NCBI GenBank assembly: GCA_011947345.1
Contig: JAAVTG010000711.1
Span: 1-64,000, forward strand
Direction: 5' to 3'
DNA length: 64,000 nucleotides
DNA from: Phytophthora quininea
Lineage: Eukaryota > Oomycota > Peronosporomycetes > Peronosporales > Peronosporaceae
Both the position numbers and the translations under genes were made by a program. How positions within the stretch are numbered: the first letter of the stretch is position 1; the number at the start of each line of letters is the position of its first letter. The notes beneath the pieces are model-generated. The model ran no database searches. It was not told where the DNA came from and saw only the letters and a list, made by a program, of their open reading frames with translations. Below, piece by piece: positions 11,519 through 21,740 of the stretch.

Positions 11519-12290
11519 CATGATGGGGCTCGTCTTCCTGCATCTGAGCATGGGCCTGAGCGTCATCCAGAACTTCACCAGAGCCTTCTCCTACATCGTG
11601 TCGAACGAGATCTTCACTGCAGTCGAAATCCAACTGGTAGCGGTGTCTCTTGAAATCTTCATGGTGCATCGACGGTACGAGAACGCTCCCTTCCTTTGGT
11701 GTTGTGGTACCTCACCAACCTGCGCATGCCGATCCTCATGTCGGTCGTGGTGTTCGTGCCGGCCTACTTTATGATCGGCAATGACCATGGCGCTGTGACG
11801 TCTCCCTGTTTTTATGGCGTTGATATGGGCTTCCTCCGTGGGTCTCGCTCGCTATCGGGTGCTTCTTCCGTCGCGCGGACCTGGCCACCGTCGTGGGGAG
11901 ATCATCCATCCTGCTGCCAATGCTGCTGTTTGGCGGTCTCATGGCCAGCTCGAGCGACACGCCCGTCTACTTTGTCTGGATGAGCTACATCTCGCCCATC
12001 AAGTTTGGCTTCGACGCCATGATGCGCATTTACTGGGGGCAAGTGGACGACATCCCGTGCGACCAGTCCGCGCAATGCAGTTCTGCGCGGCCTGGGGAAG
12101 AGGTGCTGGCCAAGTACAGCGTCTCAGATCGACCCGTTCTGGCGGACGCGATGCTGCTGGTGCCCTCAACGTCTGCTACCGAGCGCTGGGCTTCCTCACA
12201 TTGCACTTGGCCAAGCAGCTCTCACCAAGATGTCGGTCAGCAGTACTATCCTATCATATTGCCGCATTTTGATGTTATCAGAACCTGATA
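11519..12290 (+). pseudogene. ABCG (PDR-type) transporter C-terminal membrane domain, copy A
   Basis: ABCG/PDR pumps export small molecules and lipids across the plasma membrane. Only the last membrane domain is left: the helices around LRMPILMSVVVFVPAYFM, the PMLLFGGLMASS segment and the conserved loop with FVWMSYISPIKFGFDAMM. The Cys-containing external loop and a final helix region follow. The frame is broken near 11700, 11850 (a 4-base loss private to this copy) and 12170. The 5' part is cut at CCATGATGG, so the nucleotide-binding domain is absent. The right arm (20277-21640) shows what lay upstream. Confidence 0.9.
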
Positions 12291-12324
12291 AAACCTCACT
12301 GTTTGAACGTAAAACCTCGTCAAG

Positions 12325-12363
12325 TTTCGCGCCCAAACTTCGCGCTCATTCTTCTTTTCGCGC
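12325..12363 (+). promoter_or_regulatory. Triple TTTCGCGC cluster upstream of coiled-coil gene 1
   Basis: TTTCGCGC occurs at 12325-12332 and 12356-12363, with a variant CTTCGCGC at 12338-12345, starting 90 bases before the ATG at 12415. The same cluster is kept upstream of the diverged paralogue at 38282-38325. TTTCGCGC matches the E2F/DP consensus. The role is inferred from sequence and conservation only. Confidence 0.5.
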
Positions 12364-12414
12364 CTGTCGAGCCGAGAAGAGTACCAACGCAAAGACAACA
12401 AGTAGGAGGGCAGG

Positions 12415-13527
12415 ATGTCGATCCTGCACGAGGAGGGACAGAAGATGAAGACCAGCAGACGAGAGTGGTAAGCGATCTTGATCCATTTGACCTAATCCTA
12501 CTGATTATCTTCGGATTTTTAGGATTACTTTGTTTACTGACGCTCGTTCATAATAACGCAGGAGGGAGCTGCAGCTGCATGAACAGTCCACACTCGCGAG
12601 TGCCCTGGAAGATGGCCGCTCGACAGCGCTCGCGTCCGAACTCAACGCAGCCAAGAAAGAGATCGAGCGTTTGAGGGCGCAGCTCAAGGCTGCGCAGAAT
12701 GAGAGCGCTGCCTCGAAGAAGGCAGAACCGACGCTGAGTTTTATGTGCAAACTCTTCTCCGGCGCGTCCAAGGCCAAGTTGGTGCTGAAGGATCGCGTGG
12801 AGCAGCTCGGCGAGAAGCTGGAGACAGCCACAGAAGAGAACAAGCGACTCCGTTCGATGGTGGAGGAGCTACAGAACCAGAAGGCTCATGATGAAGCGAC
12901 TGCTGTCAGGCAACTTGATGCGGCGAACGCTCGTGCGCTGTCGAGTGAGAGAGCTACGGCACAGCTTCGTAACAAGCTCGTCGAAGCTCGTCTCGTCTAC
13001 ACTATCGAATCGGCTGAGCAGATGAAGACTCAGCTTTCCCTTCACAATCGCTCGCTGGTGAAAGCCAATAAGTTACTGGAAGAAGTTCGCAGGAGAAGAC
13101 CATGCTGGAGGAAAAGCTCGTGGCGCTGGAAGGCCAGTTATTCGACCGGAGCAATGGCGACGGCGGCAGCTTCACTGCTTCTTGGCAGAACGATATGAGC
13201 AACAGTGACAGCTTCGCAGATACCTTTCTGTGTGATATGAGCAACAGCGGCAGTTGCATGGATATCTCGCTGGACGCTCCGTTGCGACTCTCAGATCTCG
13301 ACACTCCGTTGCGGCTCTCGGATCTCGACACTCCGTCGCAGACCTCGGATGCTGGGGTCGCCGAGCTCAGCTGGCAGGCCAGCCTGAGAGTTTCAAGGTG
13401 GGGGCGATCCTCTCAACAGAGATACTTGTCTTCTCGAGGTGGCGCCTCCAAAACTAGCTGTCCTCCCGGAAGTCTTGCAAGTGCCGTATCGGACGTCGCT
13501 GGGTGGAAAAGTGTGCGAGTTATGTAG
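12415..13527 (+). CDS. Coiled-coil gene 1, copy A (frame break in exon 2)
   Basis: Exon 1 (12415-12467) encodes a short N-terminus ending in RREW. A 94-base intron with GTAAGC donor and CGCAG acceptor joins in phase to exon 2 (12562-13527). The protein is mainly heptad coiled coil (about residues 20-190), then a Ser/Asp-rich stretch with a repeated RLSDLDTP unit. Copy B (32863-33976) is open throughout and gives 339 residues. Here a G is missing near 13090 (AGGAGAAG for AGGGAGAAG), which shifts the frame. The last 40 residues may be out of the ancestral frame, because another frame near 13440-13590 reads more like a conserved protein with VCELC. It may be a structural or scaffolding protein; no enzyme domain is seen. 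Confidence 0.6.
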
Positions 13528-13902
13528 TCCGGACGACGAGCTGCTTCGTGTTGTGGAGAGAGCCGAGCAGCGCGTACAGCGGGACATCTGAGGAGATACC
13601 GAGTGATGAAGAACAGAACCATGAAGAGAGCAGCCAAGTGTGTGGAAGCTGTGGAACAGAGCCCATCTCGCTGTTCAAGTGCCGAGCCAAGTCCGTTAAG
13701 TCCTGCATTGCCATACACCTCATCGCGTGTGTGGTGACGCAGATTTCGTGGCATGGGTGGTACTTGAGAGTTACAGGATCAATTGGTTTGCTTGAGCAGC
13801 ACCTCATTACGTGCAAGCTCAGGCATCAAACAGTCTCAAAGAGCACGTGTATCGAAGGCATCAGGAAGCTGGCCGCTCGGCAGCACTGGAGTTGGAGCTG
13901 GT

Positions 13903-15260
13903 GCTGGTGCTGCTCACGAAGACGACGGACGAGTGCAGCAGATTCTGCTTCGGGCTCCTCCAGCTCTTCTTCACTTGAGCTGCTGGCTGTATCGGAGTCC
14001 TCAGCAGCGTTGGGCAGATCGTCGGCCAGAAATGCCTGGATCAGAGGTGCTGCGATGTACAGCGCCGAGCTCGCCACAGCCAAAACGGAGATCGACCGTC
14101 TGCGAGGGCAGCTCGAGGCAACGCAGAAAGAGAATGCAGACCTACAGACACACAAGAGCGACGGCTCCAGCGACGCGGCCGCTGCTGAGCGCATTGCTGA
14201 GCTCGAGAGACTGCTCCAGTCCCGCGATCAAGAACTCAAGTCGACTGCGGCCGCTTTGGCTGCCACGAAGAAGCAGCTGGAAGCCGCTGATGCTCGCGCG
14301 CACGCGGGCGACGGCGCGAAGAAAGAGCTCGAGAACGGGCTTACAGGAGCGTGGCGCACACTCCAAATCATGCGAGACGCGACGGCGCAGCTTGAAGGCC
14401 AGTTGGCAAGTATGTCGACCAGCGCAGCTCCAGCCACAACAACCTCGGCGGCAAGTGATGCCACACAACGCAAGGAAGAGCTGGCCAAGGTGCAGAAGCA
14501 GCTGAAGCTGTCGAGGCATGAAGTGGCGCAGCTTCGCTTCCGCAGCAACCAGCTTGAGACTGTCAACGATAGACTTGAAGAAGTGGTCAAGGAGAAGCGT
14601 GCATTGGAAGTGAAGCTCACGGCGCTGGAATCCCAGTTATTAGAGCGCAGCGTCGCTGCTCGCTCTCGACGCCAAGAACGCTGCCGTGTTCACGGAGCTG
14701 CAGCAGAAGCTTGATCAGAAGGTGGCGCAGTTGTTGAGCGCTGAGCGCGAGGTCGCCCACTTGCGCTCGCAGATCGACGGCGGAGACGCTGGTGTCGACA
14801 TGGCTGCCAAGGTGAAGCCGATCAAGACAGTTGTGCGTCTGCAGCGCAATGGCGACCGAGCCAAGGTGCCGGAGAAAACGCTGGGCACGCGTGCTACGGT
14901 AGCGTGTCGTGAGTCAGTGGACCGCGCTGGTCCCCGCAGCCAACGTACGCCGTCGATTCCCAAGGGCGCCAAGACTGAGGAGAAGAAGGCATCAACTTTG
15001 CGTCGTGCGTCGCCGGCATCCCCGGTGCAAACCGCCAAGGCCTCCAACCGATATGCGAATACAGCAGCCTGCAGCTCCGCTCGTCCCACCGCATCGACGA
15101 CATCTGGCGTTCGCACGAGCAGCAAGGTGGCGCCACTGAGGAAGAATTCTACGTCGACTACTAGCGTTGCCCACAGCCCGCGTGTGTCGCCCAGCGGGAT
15201 GGCCATCAAGCGACCCACCCAGGTGGAGTTCCGCGACCGGAAGGGATCGACCGCCGGTTA
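13903..15260 (+). pseudogene. Coiled-coil gene 2 with inverted upstream exon piece, copy A
   Basis: From about 14066 the sequence encodes heptad coiled coil (TAKTEIDRLRGQLE onward), an Ala/Thr-rich linker, more coiled coil and a basic Ser/Pro-rich tail of about 150 residues ending at the TAA at 15259. Such tails often bind microtubules or membranes, but this is inference. The part 13903-14066 is in reverse orientation relative to the gene: its minus strand encodes the acidic segment (LADDLPNAAEDSD) that lies upstream in the paralogue at 37.5-37.8 kb. No start exon precedes it. A small deletion near 14670 also shifts the frame here, while the right arm is intact there. Confidence 0.75.
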
Positions 15261-15867
15261 AACTACCTCCAGCACCACTGCCACCTCGCGGTTGCCTCGA
15301 CCGCAGACGCAGAGATGGCACTGAGCCGAGCGACGGACGACCTCGTCAAGAATACGTGCATTCCGACGATGGTACCAAGTGGTCGCGACGAACTATCGTG
15401 ACGAGCTTTACGCGGACGCTGCCGCGACGAATGGACGGGGAACTCATTGCTTCCTCGGTCCTTCCTCCTCGCCAGCTCGCCGAGACACTGGGGACTCATT
15501 GCTCCCTGGCTGTGTCGGTGGGTGGGTCTGGTACGGCGCGAGAAGATCATTGCCTTCTCGTGGCCGGGCCCGTGGAGGTTGTGACGTGCAGCTTGGCAGG
15601 GCTTCGTTCGGATGGTATTGTCGGAGCTGGATATGCTGCCAGACGGGCGCAGCTATTTGTTGTATGTGTCGAAGCGTGAAGACGTGCGTGTACTAGATAG
15701 ATTATGCTTACAACGTAATGGAGCAAGCCAACATATTTATTCAAAGTGCCAGCGCTGTTGATGTATCACGAAGAATTGCACCGAGAAGGCCGACTACGAC
15801 GACAGGAACTACACACATAACAGACAAGGCGGAGGAACGTCGATAAAGAGCGTTCCACCGCCTTTAT
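15261..15867 (+). other. 3' flank of coiled-coil gene 2
   Basis: Two long open frames overlap here (15167-15679 and 15379-15696), and a third frame reads plausibly near 15580-15700, so I cannot choose a coding frame. The sequence is conserved in the right arm and in copy B. In copy B the coiled-coil stop TAA is CAA, extending that frame by about 23 residues. No known domain is visible. Confidence 0.4.
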
Positions 15868-15934
15868 TTACTGCTCGGGTGCCTGGAAACCCCAGTATTC
15901 ATCCGAATATCCAACGGACGTGGAGGCCTCCCCA

Positions 15935-16477
15935 CTACGCCTTAGCATACGTTTTGATCTTCGCGGCAATGTCGTCCACGCGCGCATTCTGCGTAAAAAG
16001 TCGAGAAACTCGCCATCGGGGTCCACCAGATACATCACGATGGAGTGGTCCACCAGGTATTCGTCGTCGTCGTCTTCGTTCTCGTCCGCCTTGGAAAAGT
16101 ACACGCGGTAGGCCTTGGTGATGTCCGCGACCTGGTCGGTCGCGCGTGCCGGTGAGCATCTTCAACTTGGGGTGGAAGTCGGCCTAGTAGGCTTGTATCT
16201 GCGCCACCGTGTCGCGCTTGGGGTCCACCGTCACGAACAGCGGCACGACGTCGGGCAGCTTCTCCGCCTCCAGCTTGTCCAGCACGTCGCCGATGCGCAC
16301 CAGCTCGTTGGGGCAGATATCGGGGCAGTGTGTGAAGCCAAAGTACAGCAACGCGTACTTGCCGCGGAACGACGCGTCGGTCACGGCGCGCTTCGTGTCG
16401 CAGTCCACCAGCATCCATGGTCCGCCCAGAAGTGGCTTGCCAATGGAAGTCACCTTGGACGTGGCTGTCAACAGCAC
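15935..16477 (-). pseudogene. SCO1-like copper chaperone, copy A (dead)
   Basis: SCO1 proteins carry copper to cytochrome c oxidase in the mitochondrial inner membrane. Visible are the GKPLLGGPW start of the thioredoxin-like domain, the copper ligands CPDIC, the VDPKRDT strand and the distal ligand in YLVDHSIVMYLVDP. The N-terminal targeting and membrane segment is absent. An in-frame TAG follows the AQIQAY segment (near 16184), and a one-base shift lies near 16145; both are shared with copy B. Copy A alone has a further small deletion near 15995. It occupies the palindrome spacer. Confidence 0.88.
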
Positions 16478-16504
16478 AAAGCAGCATCAATGCATCAGTC
16501 CACA

Positions 16505-16655
16505 TAATCTAAAGAGCATTCGATGGTATTGTAAGATCTATGAGCTCGACAAGAAGAAAACATGTCGATACAGTCCGGGGAGAAGACGAATCGCGAACCA
16601 GCGTATTTGAAGAATTACTGTATCACTATTCCGACGAAATATGTTGTCCTTACCT
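16505..16655 (+). repeat. 151-bp sequence shared with 51021-51171
   Basis: The stretch from AATCTAAAGAGCATTCG to TTGTCCTTACC matches 51021-51171 in the same orientation with about seven substitutions. At the second site it is the start of an open frame (51056-51454). The right palindrome arm begins directly after it, so it marks a rearrangement junction. Confidence 0.9.
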
Positions 16656-17285
16656 GGTTTCCAGGCACCCGAGCAGTAAATAAAGGCGGTGGAACGCTCT
16701 TTATCGACGTTCCTCCGCCTTGTCTGTTATGTGTGTAGTTCCTGTCGTCGTAGTCGGCCTTCTCGGTGCAATTCTTCGTGATACATCAACAGCGCTGGCA
16801 CTTTGAATAAATATGTTGGCTTGCTCCATTACGTTGTAAGCATAATCTATCTAGTACACGCACGTCTTCACGCTTCGACACATACAACAAATAGCTGCGC
16901 CCGTCTGGCAGCATATCCAGCTCCGACAATACCATCCGAACGAAGCCCTGCCAAGCTGCACGTCACAACCTCCACGGGCCCGGCCACGAGAAGGCAATGA
17001 TCTTCTCGCGCCGTACCAGACCCACCCACCGACACAGCCAGGGAGCAATGAGTCCCCAGTGTCTCGGCGAGCTGGCGAGGAGGAAGGACCGAGGAAGCAA
17101 TGAGTTCCCCGTCCATTCGTCGCGGCAGCGTCCGCGTAAAGCTCGTCACGATAGTTCGTCGCGACCACTTGGTACCATCGTCGGAATGCACGTATTCTTG
17201 ACGAGGTCGTCCGTCGCTCGGCTCAGTGCCATCTCTGCGTCTGCGGTCGAGGCAACCGCGAGGTGGCAGTGGTGCTGGAGGTAGT

Positions 17286-18645
17286 TTAACCGGCGGTCGA
17301 TCCCTTCCGGTCGCGGAACTCCACCTGGGTGGGTCGCTTGATGGCCATCCCGCTGGGCGACACACGCGGGCTGTGGGCAACGCTAGTAGTCGACGTAGAA
17401 TTCTTCCTCAGTGGCGCCACCTTGCTGCTCGTGCGAACGCCAGATGTCGTCGATGCGGTGGGACGAGCGGAGCTGCAGGCTGCTGTATTCGCATATCGGT
17501 TGGAGGCCTTGGCGGTTTGCACCGGGGATGCCGGCGACGCACGACGCAAAGTTGACGCCTTCTTCTCCTCAGTCTTGGCGCCCTTGGGAATCGACGGCGT
17601 ACGTTGGCTGCGGGGACCAGCGCGGTCCACTGACTCACGACACGCTACCGTAGCACGCGTGCCCAGCGTTTTCTCCGGCACCTTGGCTCGGTCGCCATTG
17701 CGCTGCAGACGCACAACTGTCTTGATCGGCTTCACCTTGGCAGCCATGTCGACACCAGCGTCTCCGCCGTCGATCTGCGAGCGCAAGTGGGCGACCTCGC
17801 GCTCAGCGCTCAACAACTGCGCCACCTTCTGATCAAGCTTCTGCTGCAGCTCCGTGAACACGGCAGCTTTCTTGGCGTCGAGAGAGCGAGCAGCGACGCT
17901 GCGCTCTAATAACTGGGATTCCAGCGCCGTGAGCTTCACTTCCAATGCACGCTTCTCCTTGACCACTTCTTCAAGTCTATCGTTGACAGTCTCAAGCTGG
18001 TTGCTGCGGAAGCGAAGCTGCGCCACTTCATGCCTCGACAGCTTCAGCTGCTTCTGCACCTTGGCCAGCTCTTCCTTGCGTTGTGTGGCATCACTTGCCG
18101 CCGAGGTTGTTGTGGCTGGAGCTGCGCTGGTCGACATACTCGCCAACTGGCCTTAAGCTGCGCCGTCGCGTCTCGCATGATTTGGAGTGTGCGCCACGCT
18201 CCTGTAAGCCCGTTCTCGAGCTCTTTCTTCGCGCCGTCGCCCGCGTGCGCGCGAGCATCAGCGGCTTCCAGCTGCTTCTTCGTGGCAGCCAAAGCGGCCG
18301 CAGTCGACTTGAGTTCTTGATCGCGGGACTGGAGCAGTCTCTCGAGCTCAGCAATGCGCTCAGCAGCGGCCGCGTCGCTGGAGCCGTCGCTCTTGTGTGT
18401 CTGTAGGTCTGCATTCTCTTTCTGCGTTGCCTCGAGCTGCCCTCGCAGACGGTCGATCTCCGTTTTGGCTGTGGCGAGCTCGGCGCTGTACATCGCAGCA
18501 CCTCTGATCCAGGCATTTCTGGCCGACGATCTGCCCAACGCTGCTGAGGACTCCGATACAGCCAGCAGCTCAAGTGAAGAAGAGCTGGAGGAGCCCGAAG
18601 CAGAATCTGCTGCACTCGTCCGTCGTCTTCGTGAGCAGCACCAGC
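17286..18645 (-). pseudogene. Coiled-coil gene 2, right-arm copy
   Basis: This is the inverted copy of 13903-15260, with the same coiled coil and basic tail. The long frame 17286-18146 has no breaks, including the part that is shifted in copy A. A G is missing near 18154 (CTTAAGG for CTTGAAGG). The acidic upstream exon is reversed here too, so the inversion predates the palindrome. The stop TAA is shared with copy A and not with copy B. Confidence 0.75.
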
Positions 18646-19020
18646 ACCAGCTCCAACTCCAGTGCTGCCGAGCGGCCAGCTTCCTGATGCCTTCGATACA
18701 CGTGCTCTTTGAGACTGTTTGATGCCTGAGCTTGCACGTAATGAGGTGCTGCTCAAGCAAACCAATTGATCCTGTAACTCTCAAGTACCACCCATGCCAC
18801 GAAATCTGCGTCACCACACACGCGATGAGGTGTATGGCAATGCAGGACTTAACGGACTTGGCTCGGCACTTGAACAGCGAGATGGGCTCTGTTCCACAGC
18901 TTCCACACACTTGGCTGCTCTCTTCATGGTTCTGTTCTTCATCACTCGGTATCTCCTCAGATGTCCCGCTGTACGCGCTGCTCGGCTCTCTCCACAACAC
19001 GAAGCAGCTCGTCGTCCGGA

Positions 19021-20134
19021 CTACATAACTCGCACACTTTTCCACCCAGCGACGTCCGATACGGCACTTGCAAGACTTCCGGGAGGACAGCTAGTTTTGG
19101 AGGCGCCACCTCGAGAAGACAAGTATCTCTGTTGAGAGGATCGCCCCCACCTTGAAACTCTCAGGCTGGCCTGCCAGCTGAGCTCGGCGACCCCAGCATC
19201 CGAGGTCTGCGACGGAGTGTCGAGATCCGAGAGCCGCAACGGAGTGTCGAGATCTGAGAGTCGCAACGGAGCGTCCAGCGAGATATCCGTGCAACTGCCG
19301 CTGTTGCTCATATCACACAGAAAGGTATCTGCGAAGCTGTCACTGTTGCTCATATCGTTCTGCCAAGAAGCAGTGAAGCTGCCGCCGTCGCCATTGCTCC
19401 GGTCGAATAACTGGCCTTCCAGCGCCACGAGCTTTTCCTCCAGCATGGTCTTCTCCCTGCGAACTTCTTCCAGTAACTTATTGGCTTTCACCAGCGAGCG
19501 ATTGTGAAGGGAAAGCTGAGTCTTCATCTGCTCAGCCGATTCGATAGTGTAGACGAGACGAGCTTCGACGAGCTTGTTACGAAGCTGTGCCGTAGCTCTC
19601 TCACTCGACAGCGCACGAGCGTTCGCCGCATCAAGTTGCCTGACAGCAGTCGCTTCATCATGAGCCTTCTGGTTCTGTAGCTCCTCCACCATCGAACGGA
19701 GTCGCTTGTTCTCTTCTGTGGCTGTCTCCAGCTTCTCGCCGAGCTGCTCCACGCGATCCTTCAGCACCAACTTGGCCTTGGACGCGCCGGAGAAGAGTTT
19801 GCACATAAAACTCAGCGTCGGTTCTGCCTTCTTCGAGGCAGCGCTCTCATTCTGCGCAGCCTTGAGCTGCGCCCTCAAACGCTCGATCTCTTTCTTGGCT
19901 GCGTTGAGTTCGGACGCGAGCGCTGTCGAGCGGCCATCTTCCAGGGCACTCGCGAGTGTGGACTGTTCATGCAGCTGCAGCTCCCTCCTGCGTTATTATG
20001 AACGAGCGTCAGTAAACAAAGTAATCCTAAAAATCCGAAGATAATCAGTAGGATTAGGTCAAATGGATCAAGATCGCTTACCACTCTCGTCTGCTGGTCT
20101 TCATCTTCTGTCCCTCCTCGTGCAGGATCGACAT
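19021..20134 (-). CDS. Coiled-coil gene 1, right-arm copy
   Basis: Exon 1 is 20134-20082 and exon 2 is 19987-19021. The frame is open for 339 residues as in copy B. It differs from copies A and B by ATG to ACG (Met to Thr) in the CMDIS segment near 19290. The TTTCGCGC cluster lies upstream at about 20185-20224. This copy has no frame break, so it could encode the same coiled-coil protein. Confidence 0.65.
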
Positions 20135-20276
20135 CCTGCCCTCCTACTTGTTGTCTTTGCGTTGGTACTCTTCTCGGCTCGACAGGCGCGAAAAGAAGAA
20201 TGAGCGCGAAGTTTGGGCGCGAAACTTGACGAGGTTTTACGTTCAAACAGTGAGGTTTTATCAGGTTCTGATAACA

Positions 20277-21640
20277 TCAAAATGCGGCAATATGATAGGA
20301 TAGTACTGCTGACCGACATCTTGGTGAGAGCTGCTTGGCCGAGTGCAATGTGAGGAAGCCCAGCGCTCGGTAGCAGACGTTGAGGGGCACCAGCAGCATC
20401 GCGTCCGCCAGAACGGGTCGATCTGAGACGCTGTACTTGGCCAGCACCTCTTCCCCAGGCCGCGCAGAACTGCATTGCGCGGACTGGTCGCACGGGATGT
20501 CGTCCACTTGCCCCCAGTAAATGCGCATCATGGCGTCGAAGCCAAACTTGATGGGCGAGATGTAGCTCATCCAGACAAAGTAGACGGGCGTGTCGCTCGA
20601 GCTGGCCATGAGACCGCCAAACAGCAGCATTGGCAGCAGGATGGATGATCTCCCACGACGGTGGCCAGGTCCGCGCGACGGAAGAAGCACCCGATAGCGA
20701 GAGCGAGACCCACGGAGGAAGCCCATATCAACGCCATAAAAACAGGGAGACGACAGCGCCATGGTCATTGCCGATCATAAAGTAGGCCGGCACGAACACC
20801 ACGACTGACATGAGGATCGGCATGCGCAGGTTGGTGAGGTACCACAACACCAAAGGAAGGGAGCGTTCTCGTACCGTCGACGCACCACGAAGATTTCAAG
20901 AGACACCGCTACCAGTTGGATCTCGACTGCAGTGAAGATCTCGTTCGACACGGTGTAGAAGAAGGCTCCGGTGAAGTTCTGGATGACGCTCAGGCCCATG
21001 CTCAGATGCAGGAAGACGAGCCCCATCATGGCACTCGCTACACGAGATTGATCGAGTTCCGCGTGAGAACGCATGCGGTCCCAGCAGCGACTCAGCACGT
21101 TGCGGGTCAACAATACCGCGAGCTTGCTGGCGATCGTCAGCTGACCAATGTTGAAGGTGCTTCGATCGGTAGAGCCATCCGGGTCTTGTCGCGCCAAGAC
21201 GAAACTTGCCGTGCCATGTTTCGTGTCTACACCTGATTGGATACGGTCCATCAAGTTCTCAGCGGCTCTCGGTGTCCGTCACGTTGTTCACCACGACATG
21301 AGGTAGCCGGTGGGCTGAACAGTCACACACAGGCGAGGAGAAGTACCCCACAGCGTCCGATGTCAGGCGGCCTTACCATCGGACCACATACAGGCTGGCG
21401 GGTGGTTGTGATTGTTCGATTGCCATCACGCGCAATTTGCTGTAGCTGCCGCACGCCGTGACTTGTCCAGAATGGAGGTGGGATCGTCGACGAGCATAAG
21501 CGACAGATTTGTCAGGATCTCGGTGGCAAACAGCAGTCTCTCACACGCAAGCTCGCGCCGCCGATCGATATATCTCAGCACTTGACGAGGAGGGTCTCCC
21601 GCGAAGTTGCGTCGCGTTGCTTCGTGGTCGCAGTCTTGCT
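20277..21640 (-). pseudogene. ABCG transporter remnant with nucleotide-binding domain, right arm
   Basis: On the minus strand, from 21640: a degenerate second half of the nucleotide-binding domain with ATEILTNLSLMLVDDPTS (Walker B, near 21500), broken frames, then a linker (21254-21030) with FNIGQLTIASKLAVL, and the membrane domain homologous to 11519-12290. The canonical signature motif has decayed. The piece 21031-21254 is open into the membrane domain, which shows that the junction at CCATGATGG in copies A and B is secondary. PDR pumps of this type are about 1300-1400 residues, so well under half remains. Confidence 0.85.
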
Positions 21641-21740
21641 CTCAGCAAAGAAGAAGTTGGATTGCAATGACGTCTTGGACGTTAATCCTGCTGGAGAGAT
21701 CCCTCGCTTCTGCTGCAGCTCGACAACGAATTGAGGAAGA

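Larger units (their letters stand above)
9338..11526. repeat. 8-bp target site duplication of the hAT element
   Basis: CATGATGG lies at 9338-9345 and again at 11519-11526, directly outside the element ends. In copy B the same octamer occurs once, at 31964-31971, with matching flanks on both sides. Eight-base duplications are the rule for hAT insertions. Confidence 0.97.
11518..15892 (+). repeat. Palindrome left arm (L1)
   Basis: The reverse complement of this arm is found at 16656-21031 with very high identity. It carries the ABCG C-terminal half and two coiled-coil genes. The arm ends at a sequence shared with the right arm (GTGCCTGGAAACC), and a 763-bp non-palindromic spacer follows. Confidence 0.95.
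1..16417. repeat. Long direct duplication, copy A (truncated by window start)
   Basis: Position 1 corresponds to 22616, and collinear near-identity runs to about 16417/36867, where the two copies diverge inside the SCO1-like gene. Copy A is longer only because of a hAT element at 9346-11518. Over the Helitron part I noticed only a handful of substitutions (for example near 2832 and 8998) against more one-base indels, so the duplication is young. The true left end lies outside the window. Confidence 0.95.
16656..21031 (-). repeat. Palindrome right arm (R)
   Basis: This is the inverted copy of 11518-15892. At its outer end (21031) the ABCG reading frame continues upstream into the nucleotide-binding domain. 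In the left arms of copies A and B the gene is instead cut at CCATGATGG and joined to a hAT relic. The right arm is therefore closer to the original gene order. Confidence 0.95.

Noticed and set aside
13503..14714. A 403-residue plus-strand protein
   Set aside because: The frame crosses the reversed exon piece and reads Trp/Cys/Arg-rich nonsense there. Only its last third (coiled coil) is in the ancestral frame.
16115..16507. Plus-strand open frames across the SCO1-like region
   Set aside because: They are shadows of the minus-strand copper chaperone, which shows the CPDIC and VDHSI motifs.
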